From NCBI GenBank assembly GCA_025403435.1, contig CM046332.1, positions 7,867,903-7,931,902 on the forward strand: a stretch of 64,000 bases of DNA, given 5' to 3'. Position 1 is the stretch's first letter, and each line of letters begins with the position of its first letter. The stretch comes from Artocarpus heterophyllus (lineage: Eukaryota; Streptophyta; Magnoliopsida; Rosales; Moraceae). This document shows positions 34,783 to 46,143 of the stretch, in pieces. The notes under the pieces were generated by a model. The model was not told the origin of the DNA. It did no database searches and worked only from the letters and a program-made list of their open reading frames with translations. The translations under genes were made by a program, and so were the position numbers.

Positions 34783-36219
34783 TTCAAAAACCAAAGGAAC
34801 ATAACGTAATGTACTAGAAAATAATATATATTTAAATTCAAAAGTAAATCATGTTTATTATGAATAGATTTTTAATTAATTAATAATTTAATTTTGTGCC
34901 CATGTTAGAAAAAACAAAATATGGTCCTACCAAACATGTGTCACACAAAATTAAAAATCATATTTAAATAACCTCATTATTCAAACATTATCAATTAATT
35001 AGTTTAAAACATATTTAATTAATCTTATTAATTAAATATAATCAATTAATTAATTTAACTAATGCTCAGTTAAATGTGACATTATTTATCACATTATATT
35101 ATGTGTCACAGAGAACATTTTTCTGTTTCACATTAATATCTCAAGTGTGAAATAATTAATTCAGAATTCAACAATTCTAAATTAAATATGTATAATATAT
35201 TCTATGCACTGAATCCAATATAGTGTTATGAGGTGGCATTGAGGACATGTGGACCTATAACCTAAGCTAGATTAAATTTGACAATTAATTAAACTCTTTA
35301 AGTAATGTGCCAAATTTATTGGTTTTAATGTTACACCACTAAAAACGTAAAACTAAACTCTTTAGATTATAGTAAAATTACTCAAGAAAAATTAACGAGT
35401 AGTCTATTGATATAATCATTACATATAAGTCAGTCATCCATAAATGGTTTATAATAAGAGATAGGTTCAATTTTTATTTACCTCTCTTATTACATATTTA
35501 TTCTTGAGTTTCAATTCTCTATGAACAAGTTAATTCATAATCTTATTATGAATAAGTGCTTTACTATTCAAATCGCAAATTATCACTCAAGAGAGTTATT
35601 TTTCTGACTTCCATAAGGAAGAAATGGATTTCGTATCCGTATAATATTATTCCCAGTCATTTATTCAATTATGATTCCAATATGCTAAATTATGATCTGT
35701 GTCTAGATAAATCTTTCCATGCAAGTCAAAAAACATAATGTCATAAATAGGAGTTTAATAATTAATTAGAATTAAGACTCTCAAATATATGATCATCATA
35801 GTGACAAATTTGAATACTTTATTTGTAATGGATGATTATTAGATATTCATAATTTATCTTGTCAACTCCTATATAATCTAATTATATAAAGTACTTCCAA
35901 TCTAATGTCTCTACATTAATAGCTCATATAAGACTATTTCATTCCAAATGAGATTAGACCGTACTTGTAATATTTAATTAAAGATCTCAAACTTTAATTA
36001 ATTATTGCAGACTATTAAGATTATTATCTATAAATTTTATCCCAAGCATATAACACTTATATGCTAAATTTATAGTCACATAAATAATCACAGAATTTTC
36101 TTGATGTTTATTAAAGTATTCATAATATATATAAGCAACCAAAATAATTATAAATGTCATTTTATTTATTTGTTAACAATATATACAATATTACAGCTTA
36201 TAGGACACCAATCCCAACA
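33903..36219 (-). repeat. Cop-2 5' LTR (LTR-B family, 2317 bp)
   Basis: Plus reading TGTTGGAATTAAACATG ... CACCAATCCCAACA. It matches 15196-17472 with many substitutions and differing (TA)n lengths (34462-34490, 34669-34700, 34750-34780), so the insertion is old. GTTAG follows at 36220-36224. Confidence 0.92.
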
Positions 36220-36224
36220 GTTAG
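36220..36224. other. Cop-2 target-site duplication, right copy (GTTAG)
   Basis: Identical to 15191-15195. Confidence 0.93.
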
Positions 36225-36424
36225 GCCTCCTCGAATGGCATGAGACACATGCAGAAAGACCCGTATGGAGGTTTTCAGGGGATATGGTCGAATGAACGGC
36301 CCGTTCCAAGAGTATGATTCATGGTTACCAAATTATTTGAGTACCTTGCATATCAGGAGGATAGAGAGTGGACATGAGCTAGGAATAACTTGCCAATGAG
36401 TACATTTACATGGTAATAATCTAG
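36225..36424. other. Short unassigned segment between Cop-2 and the ccsA fragment
   Basis: Less AT-rich than its surroundings. Both strands have short open frames (for example YGRMNGPFQEYDSW in plus reading), but I recognise no gene and cannot tell whether it arrived with the plastid piece. Confidence 0.35.
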
Positions 36425-36768
36425 TACTAATATTTCGGATTGATGCATTTCAGTTAAAAGACCTGAAGTAGCAAAACCTTGGGTAAAAATAGCACTTGGC
36501 GCGGTTATTGCGTTTAAATTGAAATAGTTTTTATACTTTTTAAAATACGGAACCATATGAATAATGGAGAAACTCCATGAAAGAAAGATTAATGATTCAT
36601 ATAAATTACTTAATGGTAAATATCCCAAATAAATCCAACGAGTCATTAATAATCCTGTTATACAGAAAAAAGCAGTCATCATCCCCTTTTCGAACGAATC
36701 ATATAGTCCTAGAATTTCATCGACTAATAAGGTTATCAAATGAATTGTAATTACAATTGATATAATAT
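36425..36768 (-). pseudogene. ccsA: Nuclear copy of plastid ccsA, N-terminal third
   Basis: In the minus-strand frame at 36353-36787 the residues from about [16 protein letters not shown] to [12 protein letters not shown] match the N-terminal third of CcsA, the plastid membrane protein that attaches heme to c-type cytochromes. Several hydrophobic segments are preserved. The plastid start and the C-terminal two thirds, with the heme-handling motif, are missing, and the sequence is unrelated on both sides. It has substitutions relative to plastid genes as I remember them, so it is an old nuclear insertion, not assembly of organelle reads. Confidence 0.85.
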
Positions 36769-39700
36769 TAATTAAACAAACTGGCAAGGTGGTTCAGGCT
36801 GGCTCTATCTTCTCATGCAAGGTATAGAAAATATTAAGTTAGAAAGATTAAAATTGCAGATTCATATCTTTTAGAAAAAAATTAGGCAGCATATCACAAT
36901 TATTTTTATATATCTTCAGATTTATATTACAATACATTTGTGGTTTGAATTAATGATATGTTTCATTGACTTTGACTAATTTATTGTGGGGCATAAAATG
37001 GAACTCCAATATTTCTGACATAAATCCAAATGTAACATTTTTGATGGTGTCACTCGGATTTTAAAGTATTTCATTCCTTCCATTGTCATACAACCTAATA
37101 TTTCTAATTTTTATTCCAAATTCTACCTCTAACTTTTTCCTTCCCACTCTTCCACTCTATTAGTGAAGAATTTAGATTGTCTTCCTCATAAGTAGCACAA
37201 ATTGACCTTTTTGTGATTACTTACAGAAAGATCTTTTAGCATTGAAAACAGGAAAAATTTGAACAAATAGAAATTGCTTACATGCAGTGAAAAATTGGAC
37301 GGTGAAATACACTAACAACAATTGACATTTACTTTTAGTGACAGAAGGAAAATCTAAGGAACAGGACCAAGATTCTAAGCCTAACACTGCCCACTCAAAC
37401 AAAAACCCTAACATGCTTTCTACTAGCTGGTCCTAGATTACGTTCAGAATACTACTCGCCACCTTGTCGTGGATGACAATTAGGATTCGTTATCAAATAT
37501 AAGTCTAGTGAATGCCCAAAGCCTCTATGGTATGAAATTTAAAGTTTGTTTAACTGGACATAATGTCATAACATTTTATCAATCTCCACGTAATGTCAAT
37601 TGGCGTTTTGGATCGCTCTATTGGATGATGACTATTCTAAAAAATGAAGCCTTGAAATAAATAATAAACAATAAAATAACAATCACATGCTTGCTCCGAA
37701 AGACGCAAAAATTATTTCTTCAGGTTCTTGGTAAAAAAAATGACAAATCTTGATTTTTGGAGGAAAAAAGGGTACAACAATCCTGGGAAAAAAAAGGGTC
37801 ACCCTACCAGCTTAGATTATTATAGTGGGAAGGATGGGTGACCTTTTCTTTTCATTTTTGCTTCGCTTATATTTAGTTTATTTTTCCTTTATTATTCTTA
37901 GTTTCTTTTATACTTTAGTTTTGTAAGACTTTTTTATAAAGTTTTTGCTTATTAAAACTAAACAATATTTTTGTCTTATTTGTTTACGGTTATTCTTGAA
38001 ATTAGACAGAAAAGGCACCTACTTTGGGGCATTTTGAGAAATAGCTTTAAGAAAAAGCAATTTTGGCCAAATGGCCTCTTTTTTTTTTTCTTTTTTTTTT
38101 TGAGACCAAAAAGCAAGCTTTTTAGATAAAAAACAGCTCCATTTTTTTTTCTTCATCCTGTTGAGGTTCCTTTCCTCACTACAATTCTTTTCCTCTTTTT
38201 TCTGAAAAAAAACTAGGACAGTTTTTCTGCCCAAAAAACCCTTTTTTTGTGCAAAAAAAAAAAAATGCCATTTTGTGCTGGTAACAAATTTTGAAATTTT
38301 TTTTAATTGAATTTAGTATTTTAAGTATTTTGTTGGTTGCTAGAATTGTATTTTGCGTATTTCATGATAAAAATTCTTTTATCTTGTTGATTTTGTGATT
38401 TTAGCGATGCTTAAAGTATTGACGATGACCATGCTTGTTGCTGGTACAGGCAATTTTCAGTGGATACTAGCAAGTACGGATTGGTCACCACCATTGGTGT
38501 CTGCTTACCATTCTAGGATCGTGATCAACACGGGTGGTCAATAACTAACTTTGGTGTTCGATCACTGTTCAGTATCACAACAGTTAACAACCAATATCTT
38601 AGGGGCACTATATATGGTGCTCTCAATATGGTAGCATGGTATGATATGAAATTCTCTGTAAATATTTTTTTGTCATGGATAAATCAGCCCAAATCTTGGA
38701 CTTGTGGCATCTTTGTAAGTTACTGTTGTTTTCTTAATAAGCTACTTAGTTACTTGAGTACGACACATCTTGTGACATCTTGGCCATTAGGTTATGTAAC
38801 GTTCTGCTGCGAGCACTTACCAGAGTTCGATGTCAATAGGTGGCACTGGGCATGTCAGTGATTGCCTACATCGGTGAATCTTGTAGCGTATAGATCTTAC
38901 TATCTCCGGTTAATTAGCGGATTCAGTTGGGGGATGGGCCGAGGGGTGGAATACAACAAAGTCTTACAATTTACCATATGTATATTAAAAATTTTTGGAA
39001 AAACTTCAGTTATACTCAAAATTTAAGTTTTCAATTTTGATCATATACTTATATCTCATAACTTCTTTGATATACTTCTATTTCAAATTTATAACATTAA
39101 ATATTTAAAAATCAACCACAATACTATATATATAATTAATTCATAACTTTATGCATAGTAAAGTTTAGAAAAAGAATTAAACTCTATTAACATAAACGTA
39201 TTCATAGTCAAAACGTCTTTGTTTAATTAGTACTCTCTGAAAAAGTTTTCTGATTTTGTCCCTGCTTCTGCTAAGGTTCTTTTTTCTTTTTTTTAATTAA
39301 TTAATTTTTTTTTTTAATTGCTCCTGCTGTGATTCTTAGCCTTTCATGAATGTCGCTTTCTTGTTGAGATATCTCCCTCTTTATCACACCAAGAAACTGA
39401 ATATTACTGATTAAATGAAACAATTCAGTTGGTATATAATAGAACTTTAAAAGGGAAAAAAAAAAAAAACAATGATGATTTTTTAGCGTAGTTGTCTTGT
39501 TACTAGTAAACAAGTTGTAAAAAAAGTGTATTAAGTAGTTTGAAGACATGACATGAGAAGACGGAGAGAGAAAATGAACTAACTTATTGGGCTATCACAA
39601 TATATACACACACACTAGTGGAAACACGTGCTCCGTACGTGTGACGCTCATGTAGGAGTTAGGCATATTATGCTCTTTTTTTTTAAATAAAAAGAATATA

Positions 39701-40153
39701 ATATAAGGTACCTTCAAAAGAAAAAAAAAATACTCGATAAAGCGATTACAAAGAGAATTACATTATGACTACCTTATCAGGACTGCATAAGTCCAAATCT
39801 TAATAGATTCTAAACAGAAAATCCGGATATATATGGCAATAGAAAAGCAAATATAACTTATTGGATCCATGAGCGCTTGAAGAACCAAGCAGTAATTATC
39901 TCCTGTCTCTGAGTAGAGAAATTATTCAGTCACTCGTAACAAAAGAATAAAAAGGACTTGATTTTCAACTTGATTCTGTGCAACGTCAAGAAATTATTCC
40001 ATGTAATAACGAAATTCCAAGCTAACCTAACATAAATTAACTGATAAATCCTGGATACATTTAACATCTCTAATATGACAATTTCATAAGCCTCAGTAAC
40101 TGTTTCAATAATTAAACCAGCGAAGCCTTAGTCTGATCCATGTTCGATAGCAC
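36769..40153. other. Low-copy-looking DNA without a supported gene
   Basis: AT-rich, with T-runs at 38080-38100 and 39295-39320. A plus-strand 77-codon ORF (38628-38861) and a few others have no recognisable domain. The region 38430-38940 is the most GC-balanced and could hold exon remnants, but I cannot define any. Near 39600-39615 are (CA)n repeats. The end nearest 40153 would be the internal region of the decayed copia element below, but I find no gag there. Confidence 0.4.
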
Positions 40154-40804
40154 TTTTATAGTTTAGACAAAAAAATTGAGAAAGGAAAGAATAAATTCAA
40201 TATGCAAAACCAAGTTAAAGTTCAGCCAAAATGCAGAATGAAACATCACAATCAAACAAAATTTAGAGTCAGCTTGCTGATGTAGGAATCCAAGAAAAAA
40301 CCAAGACAGAAACGAAATCATCATAAAAGTTCAAGCAATCAATGAATAAACTTCCCAAACCAGAAAACATATTGAACCAGGAAAGAAGAGAATGAAATGG
40401 AGAAGAAAATCAAAGAAGACTTGCTAAAGAAAATACCGCATCTACCATCCGAAGCTAGCAGAGCCATCTTATTGATTGAAACTAACATTACAACCTCTCA
40501 AAATTCTACTACATAAATCAAGAACTTTGCTTCATGTTTTATCTCTAAACCTCTCCCAATTCTCTGTCAACTTGTCCATAAAACTCACCCAATTGAATCC
40601 CTATTTTGCTCTTTTCAAACCACGTTAGTAAGGCTCTATTTATAGGCCTTCTAATCCTAATAACTACCTTTGATACCTCACTTACTCGATGTTGTTCAAT
40701 AACAGATAACTCAATTAGCTACAAAAACTAATTGACACTAAACTAAAAGTAACTATGTTTCAACTACAAATTGAAAGACCAATTTCTTGGACCAATCCTC
40801 AACA
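40154..40804 (-). repeat. Probable decayed copia LTR with primer site
   Basis: Minus-strand start TGTTGAGGATTGGTCC. A TATA box TATAAATAG (rc of 40636-40644) lies ~160 bases in, followed by a transcribed-leader-like stretch with TTGTAATGTTAG and TCAATCAATAAGATGG, as in many short copia LTRs. At 40142-40153 the minus strand reads GTGCTATCGAAC just before an ATGGATCAGAC, which I take as a degenerate GGTATCAGAGC primer site and gag start. No partner LTR or target duplication was found, so the left boundary is approximate. Confidence 0.45.
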
Positions 40805-41571
40805 CAAACTATAAAACATTAACCTGCACATATCCACGTGTGAAAAGCAAAGTACACAAGAACCTAAATCGGATAGACTTACAAAAGTAGAGGCCGCCAT
40901 ATGAACAATTATCCATTTAAAATCACAAACATTAGGATGACTATAACTTGTAAAAACAATAATAACAAGAATTAGGCATTAATAAGTCAACAATCATGGC
41001 AAAATATAAAAATTGTAATTTCTCTAAAATCTCTCAACCACAAGTGAGCAAAGGTTTAAAATATTACGCTAAGATGTCTTGGCCACAAAATAGTCTCTAT
41101 CTGCTAAATGCATGAAAATTTACCATGAGAATTTAACTATTACTATTGAATTTGAATTCTTATTTAAAAGTGATTAGTTAACCTAGCAAAAAGGTGACAT
41201 AAGAAATCAAAAGCAGAAGCACCAAACAGTCTCTAGCAAACATTCAACTTCAAATCACGCCTATGAAAACCAGCCGGGCTCGAACTCATAATTAAGCAAA
41301 ATATACAATCTTCATTATGATGGGAATTTTTAGAGTTTTAAATGAGCGAAAAAAGTAGAACTTACACACAACGGCTATGTGATCAGTATCATGCTCGTCA
41401 CAATACTCAAGATCATAGAGGTCAATGACATTGTTAACTCTTCAGCTACACAAAAATCCACATAAATGAACTCATCAAGAGTTACAACGAAGCAAAACAC
41501 AATAATAATAACAACATCCCCACGGAAAAAAGAGAAGTATTTTTAAATATCTAATGATGCATCATTTTCAA
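40805..41571 (-). other. Region downstream of the split gene, with two exon-like segments
   Basis: On the minus strand 41445-41366 and 41100-41068 are each bounded by AG and GT (GTAAGT and GTAATA donors). Joined, they read DLYDLEYCDEHDTDHIAVV then YRDYFVAKTS and a stop. With the outermost AG as acceptor every phase meets a stop, so an internal acceptor (CTGAAG) would be needed. They may be 3'-UTR or alternative exons of the gene at 41572-43085, or chance. Otherwise AT-rich and empty. Confidence 0.3.
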
Positions 41572-42447
41572 TCATAAAGCACCAAAAATTCGAAGTGGAT
41601 TGTTATTTAAAGTTTGTTCCTGAAGATAGTTGAATGCTTCGCTTCTACTAAAATAACCACGATAGAATTCACATAAGCCTCTAAATATATTTTCCATAGG
41701 AGTATCTCTTAGATCCAGAGCAAAATTTAACTGTTATGTCTGTTTTTTCCAACAAAGAAGTGACTTTTGACTTTATATCAAAGCCCTACAAATTTTTCAA
41801 CAAACAAGATTGAAAGAAAAAGAAAAATGAAGTACAAGGTTACAAATAGAACAATGCAAAATAAAAAGAGAAAAGTATAAAGCATTGCTAAAATGATCCG
41901 TAAAAACTGAAACAACATAGGAAAATATACCAATCTAAACAAGAACAGCAACTCTAAGTTCTGGCAAGAATGAATTACCTTAGTTATATCTTTTTTGATT
42001 CCGAAACTTGTCCTCAATGTTAATCTAATTTGAGAGCTGTTAACTTGCTTTCACCCTCTTCAAGCTTAATAGGCTAGAATTGGTTATAATCAGAGCTTGA
42101 ACACAATGTACAGATAAGAAATCAAAGGTATAAAAAAGAAAGTTTGGCTATTTATTATTGAAGAACATATAACACTCTGGTATTCAGTGAAACATCAACA
42201 GGTTCAAAACCGATTATGCAAACAATAGGTCACTCGCATGCAATAAACTTTAAAATCAACAAGATAAAAAAACAAAAAAACAAAAAAAAACAAAAACAAA
42301 AACAAAAACAAAGCATACACTTCTGGAACCTGTCCAATTTTATCTAATCTGAGCAAAGGATTTTGATTTGGAAATCTTGTGAAGTAATTCTCCTCAGGAA
42401 CTTGATCCGCAAATCAGATGAACAATAGAATGCTAGAATGCAAGGAG

Positions 42448-42494
<47 letters not shown>

Positions 42495-43085
42495 AAGAAA
42501 GTAACAAATTAACTATCACTCACCACATAATAACAAAGCATCAGATCACCATTACTCGCAGAATGTGGTCACAAAGTAGATAATTAAGATACCACTAACA
42601 TTTTTATGTTAAAACAATGGCCGTTTGTTTACTTTACTCCAATCCAAATTTTAACAAACACCAAGGAAACTTTCGAGTTCCTATATACAATTCTTTTCAA
42701 CAAGAAAATAGTTAAAATTGTGCCTAGTTGGAATATAGAAAAAAAAAAATTGCACAATGGAGCTAAATTCTCTCAACATACTGAACTTAAACTAATATAC
42801 TAACAGAAAAATACGATAACCAATGTCACTGCAATTACAATTTTTTTTTTTTTTGTCTTCTTCTGTATTTAGCTGAACGGCAAGAAAGCATATAATCAAA
42901 TAAATTAAAAAAAAAAAGCAACAACGATTAGAGCTTTTACTGATTAAAACAAAATTGTCGTAGTTGCTCTTCGATTTGGCATTGGTGCAGGACTTTGCCT
43001 TGTTGATTCTTCTCTTCATGTTTACCGACTTTGGACAGCTGATTTCGCCTCTGTTTGCGTTGTCTTTGTGGCGCCAATTCTTCAT
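41572..43085 (-). CDS. Candidate four-exon cellular gene, 143-residue product of unknown function
   Basis: Predicted exons on the minus strand: 43085-42941, 42400-42319, 42024-41979 and 41730-41572 (stop TGA). All three introns have GT-AG ends (donors GTAAAA, GTATGC, GTAATT) and the phases agree, so 432 bases read without a stop. The N-terminus (MKNWRHKD...) is basic. The middle has ENYFTRFPNQNPLLRLDKIG and GIKKDITK. The last exon is LDLRDTPMENIF, GLCEFYRGYFSRSEAFNYL and ends NNPLRIFGAL, with no signal peptide or membrane span. Upstream, 43086-43490 has a CT-rich leader typical of plant genes. I do not recognise the family. Support is splice consistency and protein-like composition only; exon 1 is the least certain. 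Confidence 0.5.
42448..42493. repeat. 46-base A homopolymer (T46 on the coding strand, intron 1)
   Basis: It lies in intron 1 of the candidate gene, ~50 bases upstream of the exon-2 acceptor, where it could serve as a very long pyrimidine tract. Length is likely unstable and may be mis-sequenced. Confidence 0.9.
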
Positions 43086-43493
43086 GTTTGAAGGAATTGG
43101 AGAAATGGTGAGGAATTCGCCAAAGCGACAACGAAAATTAGGATTAGGGCAAAACAGCTCTGAATTTTGAAGATTTAAGGATGAGATTTATTTTATTTGT
43201 TTGGAGAAGAGCTCGGAAAATGAAAGAAACGAAGACGAAGAAGAGGAGAAGGGAAGGGAAGATAATTATATGTTTTTTTTAAAAAACAAAAAAACAAAAA
43301 GAAGCGAAAGGAGTTAGGAAGGAAAAGAAGTGAACGAAGAAGAAAGGAAGAAACGGGTTAGCAAGGGACAAGAAGAAGAAAAGAAGACGTGGAAAGCGAA
43401 GAAACAAAAAAGGGGGCAAAACGGAACGACACGTGGAGTAAGGAGAGTGATTTGCAATTGGAGACTTTTATATGCGTTAAGGTATACATGAAG
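43086..43493 (-). promoter_or_regulatory. Putative 5' UTR and promoter of the candidate gene
   Basis: On the minus strand the 100 bases before the ATG include CCCTAATCCTAATTTTCG and farther up a long CT/GA-rich tract (43220-43420), a common plant core-promoter and leader composition. No clear TATA box was found. An ACACGTGG core (G-box-like) occurs at 43429-43436. Confidence 0.35.
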
Positions 43494-43817
43494 TTTGCAT
43501 TTTCCTTCGTACGGAAAAATATCCGAGGTCATTCTTTACTCCAATCTGACCAATTAGTGTTCAAGAAATGGGCACTTCCACCACCGCAAGCCAAATGTCG
43601 TATAGTAATTGTTGCCTTGGCAGGGACATTAGTGAAGCTCCTAAAGTATCGAGTTTTGGACACTCTTAGAGGACGAGTATTTTTTTTTTCAAAATAAAAA
43701 AAAAAAAAAGTACAACACAACCAAACAGCAACACCACCCAAAATTATCTTCCCGACAAATGAAGAGTGGAAAGCTTGATAATAAATAAGGTAGATGGCAA
43801 CTTAGTTTGGATGTTAT
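43494..43817. repeat. Copy 2 of the ~330 bp direct repeat (partner 6768-7103)
   Basis: Same blocks in the same order and orientation as copy 1, including CACTTCCACCA, AAATGTCGTATAGT, AAAGTATCGAGTTT, an oligo-A run and CACCCAAAATTATCTTCCC. It ends at GGCAACTTAGTTTGGATGTTAT, where the Gyp-3 LTR begins, so Gyp-3 inserted into this repeat. Confidence 0.8.
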
Positions 43818-46038
43818 TGTAACGCCTCGAAATTAATTTAATATTATTGTAATGTAAAATGATGAATTAATGTGTTATAATTAATGTTTCAACATTAATT
43901 TAATTATTTAGTTAAATTTTAAATTTTAGGTTGTTTTGTTAATTTAATAAATTCTGATGATTTCTTATTGTTTTAAAATATTGTTTTGAGTTTTAAAACA
44001 CAACTGTTTGTAAAATGTTAAAAATATTCCGTTCTACAAAACCGTGGGTGGCACATGGTTTTCGCACAGTAAAACCGCCCATCGTTTCTCTCTATTTATT
44101 TTTCTCTCATCTTCCTCTCTCTCCACTCTCAACTCTCACTCTCTCTCTCCTCCTCTCTCCCGTGTGAGGCTCTCTCACTCTCTCTCTCGGTTTCTCTCTT
44201 TTTCTCTCAAATTCCTTCAAGATTTTTGAATCAAAATTCGAATCCAAGCTTCGGGTTATCAAGAGGGAAGCTCGGGAACGTGATTTGGCAACCAAGAACG
44301 TGGATTGAAGCTTCGATTCGAGGTTAGTTTTGAAATTTCTAAAAATTTTCAAAATTTTCAATTTTCGTGCATTTTTGAAATCTAAGTTTGTTTGAGCTTA
44401 GAAAACCCTTGATTTGAGTTAAAGGAACTTAGAACACTTAGAATCTAAGCTTGGATTGAAGAAAAACAGATTAGATTCAAGATTTTTTATTTTTCCACAT
44501 TTTCTACCATTTTCAGATTTTTGGGATTTTTGTGTTTAAATCTTGTTTAAATGAGTTCAAAAGTGTTTGATTATGTTTTTCTATCATCTATAATTGTTTT
44601 TCATGCCTGAGATTTGAGAAAAATAGGTTAAAATCAAGATTTGGATTTTGGGAGATTGAAAACCCGTGGCTGAAATTTTTGGGTTTCTCTAGTTCGATAG
44701 GCCGAACTATGTGTTTGACAGGCCGGATTCAAAGGATCAGCAGGCCAGACTCATCCGTTCGGCAGGCCGAACCTAGGAAAATGTCCGACCGACCGAACTA
44801 GATTTTTGGCAGGCCGAACTACACAGTTCGGCCGGCCGAAGTAGGGCGTCCGGCAGGCCGATAGGGCATGGGAAATTTTTGTGATTTTTCACCCGTTTTC
44901 ACTGTTTTGAACCCCGATTGAAATTCCAACCTTGTGAAATCATTTTAAGGATACAAATGGCACACTAGGACATCATGAAATAGTTTAGTAACATACAATG
45001 TCTCAAACTAGATATTGATCGACTTAGTGTGTATCTAGGATCGTTCGTGGTTCCGCGGAGCTAACGTATAGCGGACCGGGATTACGGTGTGGGGCATCGG
45101 CACGAGTATCGAGGTAGAACTTCTACCCTATCTTTGGTAACTCACTTTCAAAATGATTTAGCTTTGAAAAGGGTTTCTATAAAAATGTTTTCAACGATTG
45201 ATTGAAAAATAAGATTTTATCAGTTATTTTTATAAACCGTGAATTGAAATGAACTTTATAATGAACTTCATAATGAATGTTAATGAGAATATCTGGTAAA
45301 TGGACTTTGTATGATAATAGAAATGGATATAAGGGCATAATGCCATATCAGAGATCGGGTCGTGTAGCGATCGACCTTGGGGGCAGGTTCTGAAACCCAG
45401 CTGGGCCACTACGTGGTGATATCCTTATGGTTTGCCTAGGAAAAGAAAATGACGTTATTTCTAGTCGACTAAATAAACTGTTTTAGGTAAGAACGGTTTT
45501 ATTGAATTTAATTATTTAAGGTTTCTTTTAAATAATTCCTAAATAGTGAAACTTCTCTTTAAATTAAATGATTTATTAAAATATAGTCCTACTGAGCCTT
45601 TCGCTCACCTTTTCTTTGTTCTTCTTAAATTTTCCCCTCTAGGTGGATTCCCTTTTAGATTCAGAGAGGACTCAATGGACAGAACCCAAGAGCAGTAGAA
45701 GGATTAGTAGGTTATTTGTAATAATTAGACAAGGCATGTAATCTTTTTAACTTTCTTTGTGCTGGGACTGTAGTTGTATTATTATATTGTCAGTATTATG
45801 TGTGTGCACAAGTTGTGGATCAGTGGGACCCGTACTCGCGGTTCTTTATTATTTTATTATTCGCTTAATGATTTCACCTGTTTAATATTTATGAATTCTT
45901 TTATGAAATGTTGTTCTTGAAACTTTCACATTTTTATATATTCGATTTAACCCCTAAAATTCTTGATTTTAATTAAATTCTCTTTTTAATTAATTTAAAT
46001 AATCTGTCACGTCACCTCCCATACTCCAGGGCGTGACA
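43818..46038 (+). repeat. Gyp-3 5' LTR (2221 bp)
   Basis: TGTAACGCCTCGAAATT to GGGCGTGACA. CT-rich tract at 44100-44215 next to a CTATTTATTTTTC segment, motif cluster TTCGGCAGGCCGAAC at 44695-44862, CCGCGGAGCTAACGTATAGCG near 45052, and CCCTCTAGGTGG near 45635. Short ORFs at 44044-44361 are chance. Confidence 0.94.
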
Positions 46039-46041
46039 GAA

Positions 46042-46053
46042 TGGTATCAGAGC
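46042..46053 (+). other. Gyp-3 primer binding site
   Basis: TGGTATCAGAGC three bases after the LTR end. Confidence 0.95.
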
Positions 46054-46143
46054 TGAAGTTTATGAACCTCGAGAATTGTGCACACATAGGTATGACAATG
46101 AAATACCTCTGACAGTCCAAATTTTGTTTTTAGAAGTGAGAGA

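Larger units (their letters stand above)
15196..36219 (-). mobile_element. Cop-2: Ty1/copia element split by nested insertions
   Basis: LTRs of the same family lie at 15196-17472 and 33903-36219 with identical GTTAG duplications outside. The minus-strand internal order is primer site (33889-33900), ~2 kb leader, gag, protease, integrase up to 29911, then after a gap of 11 kb integrase C-terminus, RT and a deleted RNase H down to the polypurine tract at 17473. Removing 18892-20571 and 20578-29910 with one copy of each duplication restores the integrase frame across the gap: LSMRH from 29911 onward joins IYIWGC below 18887. So the two halves are one element. It carries many stops and is dead. 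Confidence 0.92.

Noticed and set aside
38628..38861. 77-codon plus-strand ORF
   Set aside because: No recognisable domain, no homologous copy here and no splice or promoter support.
39600..39640. CACTAGTGGAAAC as a possible CACTA-type end
   Set aside because: Not the usual terminus, no subterminal repeats and no partner; it lies in a (CA)n tract.
41250..41300. GTTCGAGCCCGGCTG-like sequence on the minus strand resembling a tRNA or SINE B box
   Set aside because: No matching A box at the right distance and no cloverleaf could be drawn.
42792..43170. Alternative frames over exon 1 of the candidate gene (64 aa minus-strand from 43131, 68 aa plus-strand)
   Set aside because: The 64-aa frame does not join exon 2 in phase, and the plus-strand frame has no supporting signals. 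The frame from 43085 joins three further exons.
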